A stretch of 31,508 bases of DNA from Rhizopus sp. PT2906 (taxonomy: Eukaryota > Mucoromycota > Mucoromycetes > Mucorales > Rhizopodaceae): assembly GCA_025529335.1 (NCBI GenBank), contig JAMYHX010000496.1:1-31508 (forward strand). Reading direction: 5' to 3'. The notes beneath the pieces are model-generated. The model worked only from the letters and a program-made list of their open reading frames with translations, made no database searches and was not told the origin of the DNA. Shown here in pieces: positions 23,192-31,508 of this stretch. Position 1 is the first letter of the stretch; the number at the start of each line of letters is the position of its first letter. The translations under genes and the position numbers were made by a program.

Positions 23192-23778
23192 ATAAAGAAA
23201 AGAAAGAAAAAAACCTTACAATATCAAGAAAGACAAAAGAGGGAACACACACAAAAAAAGAGACAGACAGAGAGAAACAGAGAGAAATGCTGCGGCTATC
23301 CAAGCCACGAAAATGACAAAAAAGGCAATTTCCTTGTATATAATTTTCAGCTGTGTATAAATAGGTGAAAATCTAATTTTTATCTCCTTTTTTTCTCTTT
23401 TTTTTCTCTTTTTTCTTCACTGCGTAACAACAGTTTATTTTTTCCTCTTTTTTCTTAACCAAAGCAATATTCGCCAAAATTAAAAGAAAGAAGAAGAAAA
23501 GAAAGAAACTCAACAAACTCAAAGAAATTGTATGGAATTCGCCTATAAACCATTTTAATTTTACTCTAATAATTTAACCACTCTTTTTTAAAAACAACCC
23601 TTTTTTTTATTACACACAATATTCAGTATGTCTTTCCCTAGTCGTTGCTAAATCCTCACACCCAATAACCCTTTTTCTCTTCTCTCTTTTTTTCTTCTTT
23701 TTTTTTTCCTTTATTTGAATAAGCAAAAAAAAAAAACCAAAAAAACACACCCTCTCTCTCTCTCCTTTGATTATCTTT
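23192..23778 (+). promoter_or_regulatory. Intergenic and likely long leader of the cyclin gene
   Basis: The region has alternating purine-rich (23193-23290) and pyrimidine-rich (23385-23460, 23670-23770) blocks, with poly-A and CT runs just before the cyclin ATG. No gene is seen. Pyrimidine-rich stretches before the start codon often mark fungal promoters and leaders. A TATAAATA lies near 23355. Confidence 0.4.
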
Positions 23779-23819
23779 ATGATGATTACTATCCAACTAT
23801 CCAACGAACTTCCCCAACC

Positions 23820-23853
<34 letters not shown>

Positions 23854-24947
23854 ATGGCTTTTGTGCCAACTGCAGACACTATTAATAATAATAATAATGA
23901 TGAATGTACATATCAAGATCGTCCTTGTGAAAAGTACCGCCAATTTATGGATTCATCTCGTCAAGAACGTACTTTGATGATTGAAAAATTCGTTGGTAAG
24001 TAGTAAATACAAGTTTATAAAAAGGGAAAGCAGCCCAACAATTTAGGTTGGAAATGAAAAAGGGTTCAATTGTTGTTATTTACTGCGGCTTGCAATGAAA
24101 CAAGTCTTGTCGTTTCATTTATTGTTTCGGTTGCTTTTCTTCTTCATGTGAATGGTTTTTCAATAATGGAATAGAGCAAAATTAGAACTAATATGTGTTA
24201 ATAGAAACATTTGCAAACGTAATTGATTCTATCTGGCATCCCAAATTCTTTACAGAACAACAAGCAGTCAAAGTGATGCCGACTCGTGGATTTATTAATG
24301 AAATACTCAAACGTTCAAAGGCAACTTATTCAACTTTACAAATCAGTTTATTTTATATCTTTCGAGTTAAAAAGGCAGTTCACTATAGATTATATCAACG
24401 TTCAAAAAACACCAACATGCCGACGATGAGCACTCTGGATGAATTGATGTGCTGCGGAAGACGCATGTTTTTGGCCTCTCTTATGCTTGCTTCAAAGTAT
24501 CTTCACGATAAAAACTATCAGAACAAAGCATGGTCACAAATAACTGGGCTTGATATAAAAGAGATTAATGCTGCGGAAATGGCGTTCTTGACGTTGATCG
24601 ATTATCGACTTTACGTATCAAAGCCAACGTTCGATAAATGGTACACTCAATTACATGGACACATTCAGAGAAGCTGCAAGGTACAATTAACACAATCAGA
24701 ACAACCAGAAAAGATTCCTTGTACAATCCCTTCTCCACCTCCTGAAATGCAGCAACAATTAGCTCCACTTTCACCTCCTTCAGAGAAGGGACCTAACTGT
24801 ATTACTTATCAACGATCTGATTCTGGTGTCTCTTTTATGTCACCTCCTCAACAGGACGAAGAGTTTACATCCAAAAAGAGACAGTGGAATGATCAAAGCA
24901 GTGAAGAGTCTGATTTTTTTTGCTCAACCAAGCGGTTTTGTCAATAG
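23779..24947 (+). CDS. PCL-type cyclin (Pho85/CDK partner)
   Basis: CDS join(23779..23995,24205..24947), 319 aa. A cyclin of the PCL1/2/5 group that would activate a Pho85-type CDK in cell-cycle or nutrient control. The cyclin box spans about residues 73-210: FANVIDSIWH, FINEILKRSKATYSTLQISLFYI, then FLASLMLASKYLHDKNYQNKAWSQITGL, the usual cyclin helix 3 region, and EMAFLTLIDYRLYVSKPTF. The N terminus holds an uninterrupted run of 11 glutamines (residues 15-25, all CAA). The tail is Pro/Ser-rich with SPPP and SDSG sites that may be phosphorylated or act as degrons. The intron is 209 nt, the longest in the window. Another in-frame ATG follows directly (23782). Which PCL it matches cannot be settled here. 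Confidence 0.85.
23821..23853 (+). repeat. (CAA)11 microsatellite, coding
   Basis: Eleven perfect CAA units encoding polyglutamine in the cyclin N terminus. A pure codon repeat like this is likely to vary in length between strains. Confidence 0.95.
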
Positions 24948-25023
24948 CATCACATTATTATTACCCTTTGTACATTACAGTGTTCTTCTCTTATCCCTCT
25001 TTCTCTTTCTCTTTTTATTATTC

Positions 25024-25073
25024 ATATATATATATATATATACACACAAACACACAATCAATCAATCAATCTC
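25024..25073. repeat. Compound microsatellite (AT)n-(AC)n-(AATC)n
   Basis: About 9 AT units, then short ACAC runs, then four AATC units, lying in the probable 3' untranslated region of the cyclin gene. Confidence 0.9.
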
Positions 25074-25378
25074 ACACAAACACAATCATATATCTATCAT
25101 TCTTTTCTTCTATTTCATTGTATTTTTTTTTCTTGCTTTTCATCAAGCGAAAAAGAGGGAAAAAGAAGAAAAAGAAAAAGAAAAAAGAAATATATTTTAT
25201 TTACAAAACGATGTCTCTCTCTCTCTTTTTTTTTGTCTTGCTGAACAGTGAGTCACAGCACCAAATGGGAGTGGTTTGTGTAATGGGTGGGAAAATGGTT
25301 TTTTCTGGAGTGTCTTTATGATTGTACTTTCAGGTATCATGTAATGTGGTCATTAGGCGAAATGCATAAATTATACTT

Positions 25379-25663
25379 TACGGAAGAGAGTACAAAGACT
25401 TTGAAATTGTCCTTGGACGCTTAGTAAACGATGTTAAAGTAATATATTTCACTGGATTTCAATCCGTGGAAGCAAGTATCAGTGGCAATTTGTGTTGCAC
25501 TTTAAACGCGCAAATCAGAAGGGTATGCTTTAAAGCCTTACTTAGTATTTTCGTATCGCGGCAATGATGAGATTTTATACCATGTCGAGTCTGAACAAGA
25601 CAAATGGAACCTGTGGTATCAGTTCTTTAAGATTGTAGAGCGGATAGCGCAATCTCCATGAAT
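25379..25663 (+). pseudogene. Decayed coding region with two frame changes
   Basis: Three protein-like segments run in three different plus frames. 25379-25452 has YGREYKDFEIVLGRLVND. 25450-25524 has WISIRGSKYQWQFVLHFKR. 25509-25660 has KPYLVFSYRGNDEILYHVE and ends KIVERIAQSP with a stop. The second and third segments overlap by about 15 bases with no room for an intron, so a small insertion or deletion broke the frame. The family is not recognised. Confidence 0.45.
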
Positions 25664-26040
25664 TCGGATAGTATGAATACATGGTTTTACAAGATATTAA
25701 ACAAATTTTGTACGATGGATAGCTTGAAGAAAGCAGGAATCCTACAATGTGACTTTACAGTCGAGGCGTACCCTTGTTTAATCAACATACTCTTTGTTTG
25801 TGGTAAAATGCTGCCACTGCATACAATATGCTGGAGCAGATAATTGTCATTTATAATTCTCAGAACCAGACGTTCGATACAAATTGGAAGAAAGAAATGG
25901 GCACCTGTTCCACGTTCCTGACCTTTGTCTGGTAGCAATTCGCATAATATTAACATAAAATCAAATAGCATTTCTTTGCTCAACAGCCAATAAGTACATT
26001 ACTATAGGTATAATACTATTATATGGGCTGATAGCGTGAT

Positions 26041-26424
26041 CTGACAGCTAGGGCAAACGCTTTGTTGCTCTTAACACATGCCTTTGAGAATGATTCAATC
26101 TACTTCGAGACGGGCGAGTACAAGGGCTGGCGCTACCATGTTTGTGAAATTATTCTACGCAGAGACCTACAACTGAAAGTATTGCAGTTATAACGTTGAT
26201 GGTTGTCATTCTGTAATCATAAAGACAAGTTCATTGGGCTCTCCTTATTGTGAAGTTACTGGCGAATTTAGCCTTTCGGATCTGGCAAGCAACCGAGATC
26301 ATGTAAAGGACGGCAGCTTTGGTACTCTTTGCCGTAACAAACTGAATACTTGTTGAAAAAATGGATCTTTTGAAACCTTTCAAAGTGTACTCTGTTACTT
26401 TGTTCATATCATGGGTGTTTAACC
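26041..26424 (+). pseudogene. Decayed coding region, frameshift and internal stop
   Basis: 26041-26190 (frame 1) reads LTARANALLLLTHAFEND, then IYFETGEYKGWRYHV, to a TAA. From 26186 the next frame carries on as a coherent protein: YNVDGCHSVII, LGSPYCEVTGEFSLSDL. It is interrupted by TGA at 26354-26356, and goes on with NGSFETFQSVLCYFVHIMG to a TAA at 26422-26424. One frameshift plus one internal stop in otherwise sensible protein sequence indicates a pseudogene. It may be the same old gene as 25379-25663. It resembles hypothetical multi-copy proteins of Mucorales as I remember them; not verified. Confidence 0.5.
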
Positions 26425-27330
26425 ATCGAAGCGCTACCAACAACTGATCATTTATAGACAACAAGATTTGTTTGTGGTCCTTAGGATAAGCTGTCAGTAG
26501 GTGTATGTATTATGAACTCTGTTCAAACTACTAAAGTCCTTTTGTGGATATACAAGGTAATAAAATGAAATCTTTATCTTTACTGTATCTGGTTATTTTT
26601 TTTTTGTCTTATCGTAAGCTTAGATTGGAAGTAAAATCCAAAAGGTCAACCAGCGATAGAGAGAGAGAGAGATAGAGAGCATAGAGTTCTCTATAGCTAA
26701 ATGACCGATGGGCGTTACCGATGCCGCCCAGCCTTTCAGACTATTTGAAAAGGGTTGCGTACTCAAAATGAGATAAAGTATATCGCTGGATACAGGCAAC
26801 TTCAAGCCGAGCATTTTTGTTAATATCTCTTTGTATAAAAATAATTAATCACCTTATTGCCTCTTTTCCGCTAATGTACGCAGTCCTCTCAGTATGAGGT
26901 TTAAATAGGTCTTGTTCTGTTTTACCATGTATGACCTTTGATGTCACATGCTTTAAACAGTGTACTCAATATCAAACAGAGAGAGAGAGTTGTTTGTTTA
27001 TCTTACTTTCCTAACCTTAATTCGAATAACTATTCCATAACCAAGAATAAGGCCACCAAGATATTGGAAGCGTTTAGCCTTTTCTGTGCACTATCAACAA
27101 TTGCATCATTAGTAAAGATAGAAGATGGGTACTGCGGCATTGTACTTGCATCATTACTCATCCAATCAGATAGTAATGCCTTTATAAGGCAACTCTAAAC
27201 TGATTGGTATGACTGATTGCATTACACCCGCAGCAAGGAAAAAGAAAAAGAAAAAAAAAGACGCTGTGAATGATATGTTTAATATTTAAATGCCAATGAA
27301 ATGGGAAAAAAAGAGAGAGAGAAAGAAAGA

Positions 27331-28819
27331 TTAAACAGGGACATTACGAACGACATCATCTACTGCCTTGGCAAAGTATTCAACATTCTTGGAAGAAATA
27401 CCAGCCATAGAGACACGACCATTATCGGTCATATAGATGGAATACTTTTCCTTGAGAACTTTAACTTGAGGAGCTTTGAGGCCAGTAAAGGAGAACATGC
27501 CGATTTGATCAGTGATATGGTTCCATGTGCCAGGTGTTTGGAGCTGTTCTAAATGATGTCTAAGGGCCTTTCTCATTTCGATAATACGGCTGGACATGTA
27601 TTTCAAATTTTCTTTCCATTCTGCAAACAAAGCTTCATCATTCAAGACGATGTTGACAATACGAGCACCATAGGCAGGTGGGTTAGAAATTTCAGCACGT
27701 TGAAGTCGTTCGAATTGAGACATGACGCGCTTAGCTTCTTCTGTACTCTTGGTAACAATGGTTAAGTTACCACAACGTTCACCTGAATGAATTGATTAGT
27801 TTTTTTTTTTAATTAAAAACCATCTTACCGTAAAGACCAAAATTCTTTGCAAAGGATTGACAAACAAACAACTCAAATCCTTGTTCTACAAAATAACGAA
27901 CTGCCCAGGCATCTTTATCCAAATCACCAGAAGCAAAACCTTGGTAGGCACAGTCAAAGAATGGGAAGTGCCCCTTTTCTCTCATGACTACAGCAATGTC
28001 CTTCCATTGCTCTTGGGTAGGATCTACACCGGTGGGGTTATGGGCGCAGGCGTGGAGGACAAAGATGGAACCTTCAGGAGCGTTACGCATGGTCTGAAGC
28101 ATACCTTCAAAGTCCAAACCACGCGTCTCTGGGTGCCAGTAAGGATACTCTTCGACTTCGAAACCGACGAGACTAAAGATGCTTCGATGGTTGGCTATTA
28201 TTTAATGTTATACATTGTTCATCATGTCCCCTTCTTTTTTTTTTTTTTTAGCTTTACCCCAAGTAGGATTGGAGATGTAACACTTTCGGCTCTTGTGATG
28301 GAATTGTGCGAGGAAAGTAGCACCTGTGTGATTGGCACCTGTACCAGAGATAGTCTGAACAGCAGCAAAACGATTCTCCTTGATAGCAGGACTATCAGCA
28401 CCCAAGATCAAACGAGCAGCAGCATGAGTGAAAGAAGGTTGACCGGCAATAGGTTGGTATTCGTGATCGAGAGTATCGTCATTAAACAAGATTGCATCAG
28501 CCTAATGTTTAATGTTGAATGGGCAAAACTTTGAAAAGATATCTTCTTTACCTTTTTCACGACAGGAAGTACATACGGCTTCAAGTCGTCAGTACGGAAA
28601 GCACCGACACCTACGTTAACCTTGTTTGGATTGGTATCAGCTTTATACTTTGCAGTCAAGTCAAAGATGACATCAGGGGGTGCTTGAGGAACTTGTTGGA
28701 ATACAGAAGCTAATAGAAATAAATTAACAACAAACCCTTGTTTATTTAATAGAATAAAACTTGCCTGTAGACATGTTCAAATGGTTTGTGATTTGATTTA
28801 AACGTTTAAAAGGAGCCAT
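27331..28819 (-). CDS. AAT1: Aspartate aminotransferase, mitochondrial type
   Basis: CDS complement(join(27331..27782,27829..28194,28258..28501,28552..28709,28765..28819)), 424 aa (mitochondrial GOT2 about 430). This PLP enzyme interconverts aspartate plus 2-oxoglutarate with oxaloacetate plus glutamate, as in the malate-aspartate shuttle. PLP lysine is K269 in SFAKNFGLYGER. Also seen are HNPTGVDPT, DCAYQGFASGD and, near the end, NGRVSMAG with the substrate-binding arginine. The start MAPFKRLNQITNHLNMST is basic and amphipathic, which suits a short presequence, and the following VPQAPPDVIF resembles mitochondrial isoforms; localisation is inferred. The first intron (28710-28764) is GC-AG; the other three are GT-AG, 46-63 nt. 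A 225-codon frame on the other strand crosses two introns and is a shadow. Confidence 0.95.
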
Positions 28820-29719
28820 TGTTGGAGCTTGCGGGTTTTTATTCCTAAAATAACGCCCAGTCAGGACCAGTCAGGATTGGGGGGTGCACCTCGAGTCATG
28901 GTGCATCATGCTATTTTTTTTATTTTGTTATTTTGTTTGCCTTTTTTTTTTAATATCTCTTTAAACAATGGAAAAAGAAAGCTGGAAAAAGAAAATCCCC
29001 CTTTCTTTTTTTTTATTACTAAAAGATATAATTTTTTTTCTTTTCATGTGAAAGCAAAATTTCAAAGGGTATAATATGCTTCCATTTTCGTATATTTGCC
29101 GTGGGAAACTTGGTATTTCTCTGTATTTCTCTGCCTCAATGAATTATTTCAAATTACGCGCTCACACTTTTCCAAACTGCAAAGCTTTCGAACCGTAGTG
29201 TTTTCTGAACCTTCCTTTCTTCAATAACCATCATTTTAATATACTCAGCCAAAAAAGGGGGGAAATAAAGAAAACCTTTTAGATCAAAATGGGAATTGAG
29301 ACCATGAATTGGGGCGAAAATGCTGATCCCTACAATTTGATAAAAACTGGCATGCAGATCTACTGTCTGCTCTCAGTTTTTTTTTTTTTTTTAAAGAGAC
29401 CCTCTGATCACATTATTTTAAACCTCCGCTGCTTCTATGTGGTGTATATTATTGTCATGTATATTAATACTTTACGAGTTTGAGTAAAGAAGGGTAGGTG
29501 CTATTCTTCAAGTTTAATCAAACCGTTGCTTCCTTTCCAGGTTGCGATGAGGTGATAGAATTTTCAGTAGCAGAAAAAATGGTATTGTTGATGTCTTGAC
29601 TAACTCAGAGCTTGTTGAATGGTTTGTGATAATTTCTCTCAAAGTTGTTGGAGTCGTTTGACCCATTTGCATGTTTCTTTTCCGATCAACATTATTACCC
29701 TTCATCACCGGAGCACTAA

Positions 29720-29777
29720 TTAAGCCAAGCGTAATCTCGCACGTAAAGATTAGTATTAGACATGGTCAAATACGACA
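29720..29777. repeat. Dispersed 58-bp repeat, copy 2
   Basis: Same orientation as 596-653, with G or C at the five sites where copy 1 has A or T. Read on the minus strand, this copy gives a short open frame MSNTNLYVRDYAWLN ended by TAG. In copy 1 the same frame is broken by two TGA codons. It is therefore the less mutated copy. Confidence 0.75.
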
Positions 29778-30037
29778 GAAAGCATCAACGGATTTCTAGT
29801 TGATACATCGCTGTAGGTTCAGGAAGAAGAGATCTTTTGTATTGTGTGCATGAAAACTCTATATCAGAACAACCAATGGAATTTTGGTACACCAAATAAC
29901 AGCAAGATAAGACATAGAAAGCCAAGTAATGCCGTCGAACCCAACAAGGTCTCAAAGCCCAGGAGCTTGCTTGTTGAGGTACGCTGAAAGATGGATCTTG
30001 CGAAAGAGAAAGTATCTGTTGCAATGGTTGCGATGAT

Positions 30038-30314
30038 ATGTCCATAGAATCGACTGAGAACGACAAAATGCTCAGACCTGACTTGAAGAAAACGGTCAAA
30101 ATGTTCTACGGATATGCTGCTGCCTGGCTATTGAAAAAGGACCTACTCAGTTTACACGACATCAACATGCCGATCAAAAGCTTATTCCAGGACTTATGTA
30201 CCATGCTTGGAAAAGACGACATCTTACAGCTGTTTGCCATGGTCTTTAAGGTAATAACACATTAACCACTCGGATGACTTTATACTGATTGAACATTGCT
30301 TGTAGATACACTAA
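30038..30314 (+). CDS. Possible short gene or terminal exon, unknown
   Basis: The open frame from ATG 30038 has balanced, protein-like content (MLRPDLKKTVKMFYGYAAAW, LCTMLGKDDILQLFAMVFK). A good GT-AG intron at 30251-30305 (55 nt) would lead to ATA CAC TAA and a natural end. No upstream exon or known motif is seen. Spliced, it would be about 73 aa. It could be the 3' end of a decayed element linked to the nearby repeat. Low confidence. Confidence 0.25.
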
Positions 30315-31508
30315 TCTATACTGTAGACCTGCCATGGCAGCACCAGGTAGATATCGCTTATGGAACAGGGATGTTACTGCTTGTCCTAACTAGGTGTGTA
30401 CCCATTGAGAGCTTTGAAGTAATGGAAATGTTCCTCATAGGCTTCACCGGGTTGTAGTTGCTACTGCATAATATCAAAGAAGAGCAGACGATCAGAAGCA
30501 ATCAAGAACTAGAATACGCATAGATGATGGTTTTCCGTCCTAGTTATTGCTAGGAGATATCTAGGTATCTTCGGAGTAAGTTATATATATTAATTATTTT
30601 ACATAACTAACTGTATAATTCTTTATATTCTCTCTCCTTGGTAGTTGTCTCTCTCGTCTCTTACATCTGCTATTCGCCTTCTTTTTCATGCATTTTATTT
30701 TTAACTTTTGCCAATCCTTTTTGTCATACAGGTCATAATTTAATTCTCTTTCTGAATTGTTTTTTTTGGGCCATTCATTTGCTATCGTCCCCATCCCTCT
30801 AAGGCCATTACGTCTTTTCTCCTTCTCAATTGGGTAACCAACAGTTTTGATCCCAAAACCAATTATTTCCACATCTCATATTTATAATAAAAGGACAATA
30901 AAAAAAAAAGGAAAAGGAGAAAGTGGGAGCATTGACCCATGTCTGTACGACCAGTCTGTTGTCTCGCATGAATGGACTAAGGTTGAATGTTTATATTATA
31001 TTTGTCATATAGACGTAGAAAAAAAAAATCCTCCCATAGCAAGTTATTTTTATCTGTTCATCTTTTTTTTTTTCCAAATCGCAGACCAAAACTTGTTTTC
31101 TTACATCGGATTTCTTTCTTTCTTTCTTTTTTCCCATTTTAAATACAAAGCAGATTGGATCTGTCTCAAAGTAATACAATATGCAATCACCTCCTATATC
31201 ACCTAATTCTTTATTCCATAATCACTATTTGGTATGTTTCTTTTTTTTTCATTTGAACATCACCATTTACCAATTTACATAGCTCACAGCGCACTCAGTC
31301 TATCATTCATGGTAGGTTACATCAGGGTGTGTCTATCAGAATCATTTCATGAAAAAAAACAATAGGCCATTAGATACAAATGGGACAAATACTTCCTATG
31401 ACAGGTAAGGATACAAAATGACCTATTCAAATAGCGCTGACATATCGATCATATGCTAAGCTGCCCATTCCGAATCCGTGTCAATGGAATACCACCGACG
31501 GGTACAAA

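Larger units (their letters stand above)
24948..27330. other. Intergenic with microsatellites and decayed coding DNA
   Basis: No intact gene between the cyclin and the aminotransferase, which are convergent. 24960-25250 is the cyclin 3' region with CT, AT and poly-purine tracts. 25379-26424 carries broken plus-strand coding traces (listed separately). 26620-27200 has protein-like runs on the minus strand (for example KALLSDWMSNDASTMPQYP near 27180) with stops, of uncertain meaning. GA repeats lie near 26656-26680 and 27308-27330. Confidence 0.5.
28820..31508. other. Gene-poor region with repeat and weak ORFs
   Basis: No recognised gene in 2.7 kb. 28820-29280 is the aminotransferase promoter side, with poly-T blocks near 28914-29040. 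A 64-codon frame at 29289-29483 (MGIETMNWGENADPYN...) runs into a poly-T tract and is doubtful. Copy 2 of the dispersed repeat lies at 29720-29777. On the minus strand from 29708 a frame containing QMGQTTPTTLREIITN looks protein-like and adjoins that repeat. A possible exon lies at 30038-30250. Beyond 30600 the DNA is AT-rich with poly-T and CT tracts. Confidence 0.45.

Noticed and set aside
24826..25321. Two long overlapping plus frames after the cyclin
   Set aside because: They are made of phenylalanine, lysine and simple repeats from microsatellite DNA.
27857..28534. 225-codon plus-strand frame
   Set aside because: It is antisense to aspartate aminotransferase and runs across two of its introns, including a poly-T tract coding for a phenylalanine run.
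2..31508. CRISPR array, rRNA genes, prokaryotic operators or riboswitches
   Set aside because: No regularly spaced repeats, rRNA-like sequence or bacterial signals were seen; gene structure is eukaryotic throughout.

Overview
The window is nuclear DNA from a fungus, most likely an early-diverging one of the Mucorales type (Rhizopus/Mucor relatives). Nearly every gene is split by many short introns (about 44-83 nt, GTAAG-like donor, TAG acceptor). Intergenic DNA is AT-rich with long poly-T, poly-A and CT/GA tracts. The products are standard fungal proteins (MSH2, dihydrolipoamide dehydrogenase, SEC23, an ERT1/AcuK-like regulator, a PCL-type cyclin). The lineage call is inference from gene style, not a database result. 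All exon structures were rebuilt by hand from splice sites, frame and family motifs; each total coding length is a multiple of three.

Layout: 1-2005 has no intact protein gene but holds a tRNA-Pro(CGG), followed 31 bp later by an LTR-like sequence. 2006-8180 is a minus-strand block: a four-TM SUR7/PalI-like membrane protein, an 11-exon MSH2 and a 6-exon mitochondrial dihydrolipoamide dehydrogenase. 9196-10268 (+) is an 8-exon HAD pyrimidine 5'-nucleotidase, convergent with a ferric-reductase-like flavocytochrome (10380-12056, -). 13415-15983 (-) is SEC23. 17622-19019 (+) encodes an unrecognised coiled-coil protein. 19179-20807 (+) is a Zn2Cys6 plus PAS-like regulator of the ERT1/AcuK family. 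21224-23191 (+) is dihydroxyacetone kinase, 23779-24947 (+) a PCL cyclin, and 27331-28819 (-) a mitochondrial-type aspartate aminotransferase. The last 2.7 kb has no certain gene.

The genes cover separate housekeeping jobs: mismatch repair, 2-oxoacid dehydrogenases, COPII transport, nucleotide and iron metabolism, carbon entry and cell-cycle or nutrient signalling. The side-by-side ERT1-like regulator of non-fermentable carbon use and DHA kinase is suggestive, but nothing in the sequence proves co-regulation.

The most interesting items are about gene architecture and genome decay. They are a 4-nt internal microexon in the ERT1-like gene, a 4-nt first coding exon (ATGA) in the DHA kinase gene, two clear GC-AG introns, a dispersed 58-bp repeat whose two copies differ only by GC/AT transitions, and several intergenic stretches that read as decayed, frameshifted coding sequence. 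I saw no CRISPR array, prokaryotic-type operon or intact transposon, and no convincing new multi-gene system.
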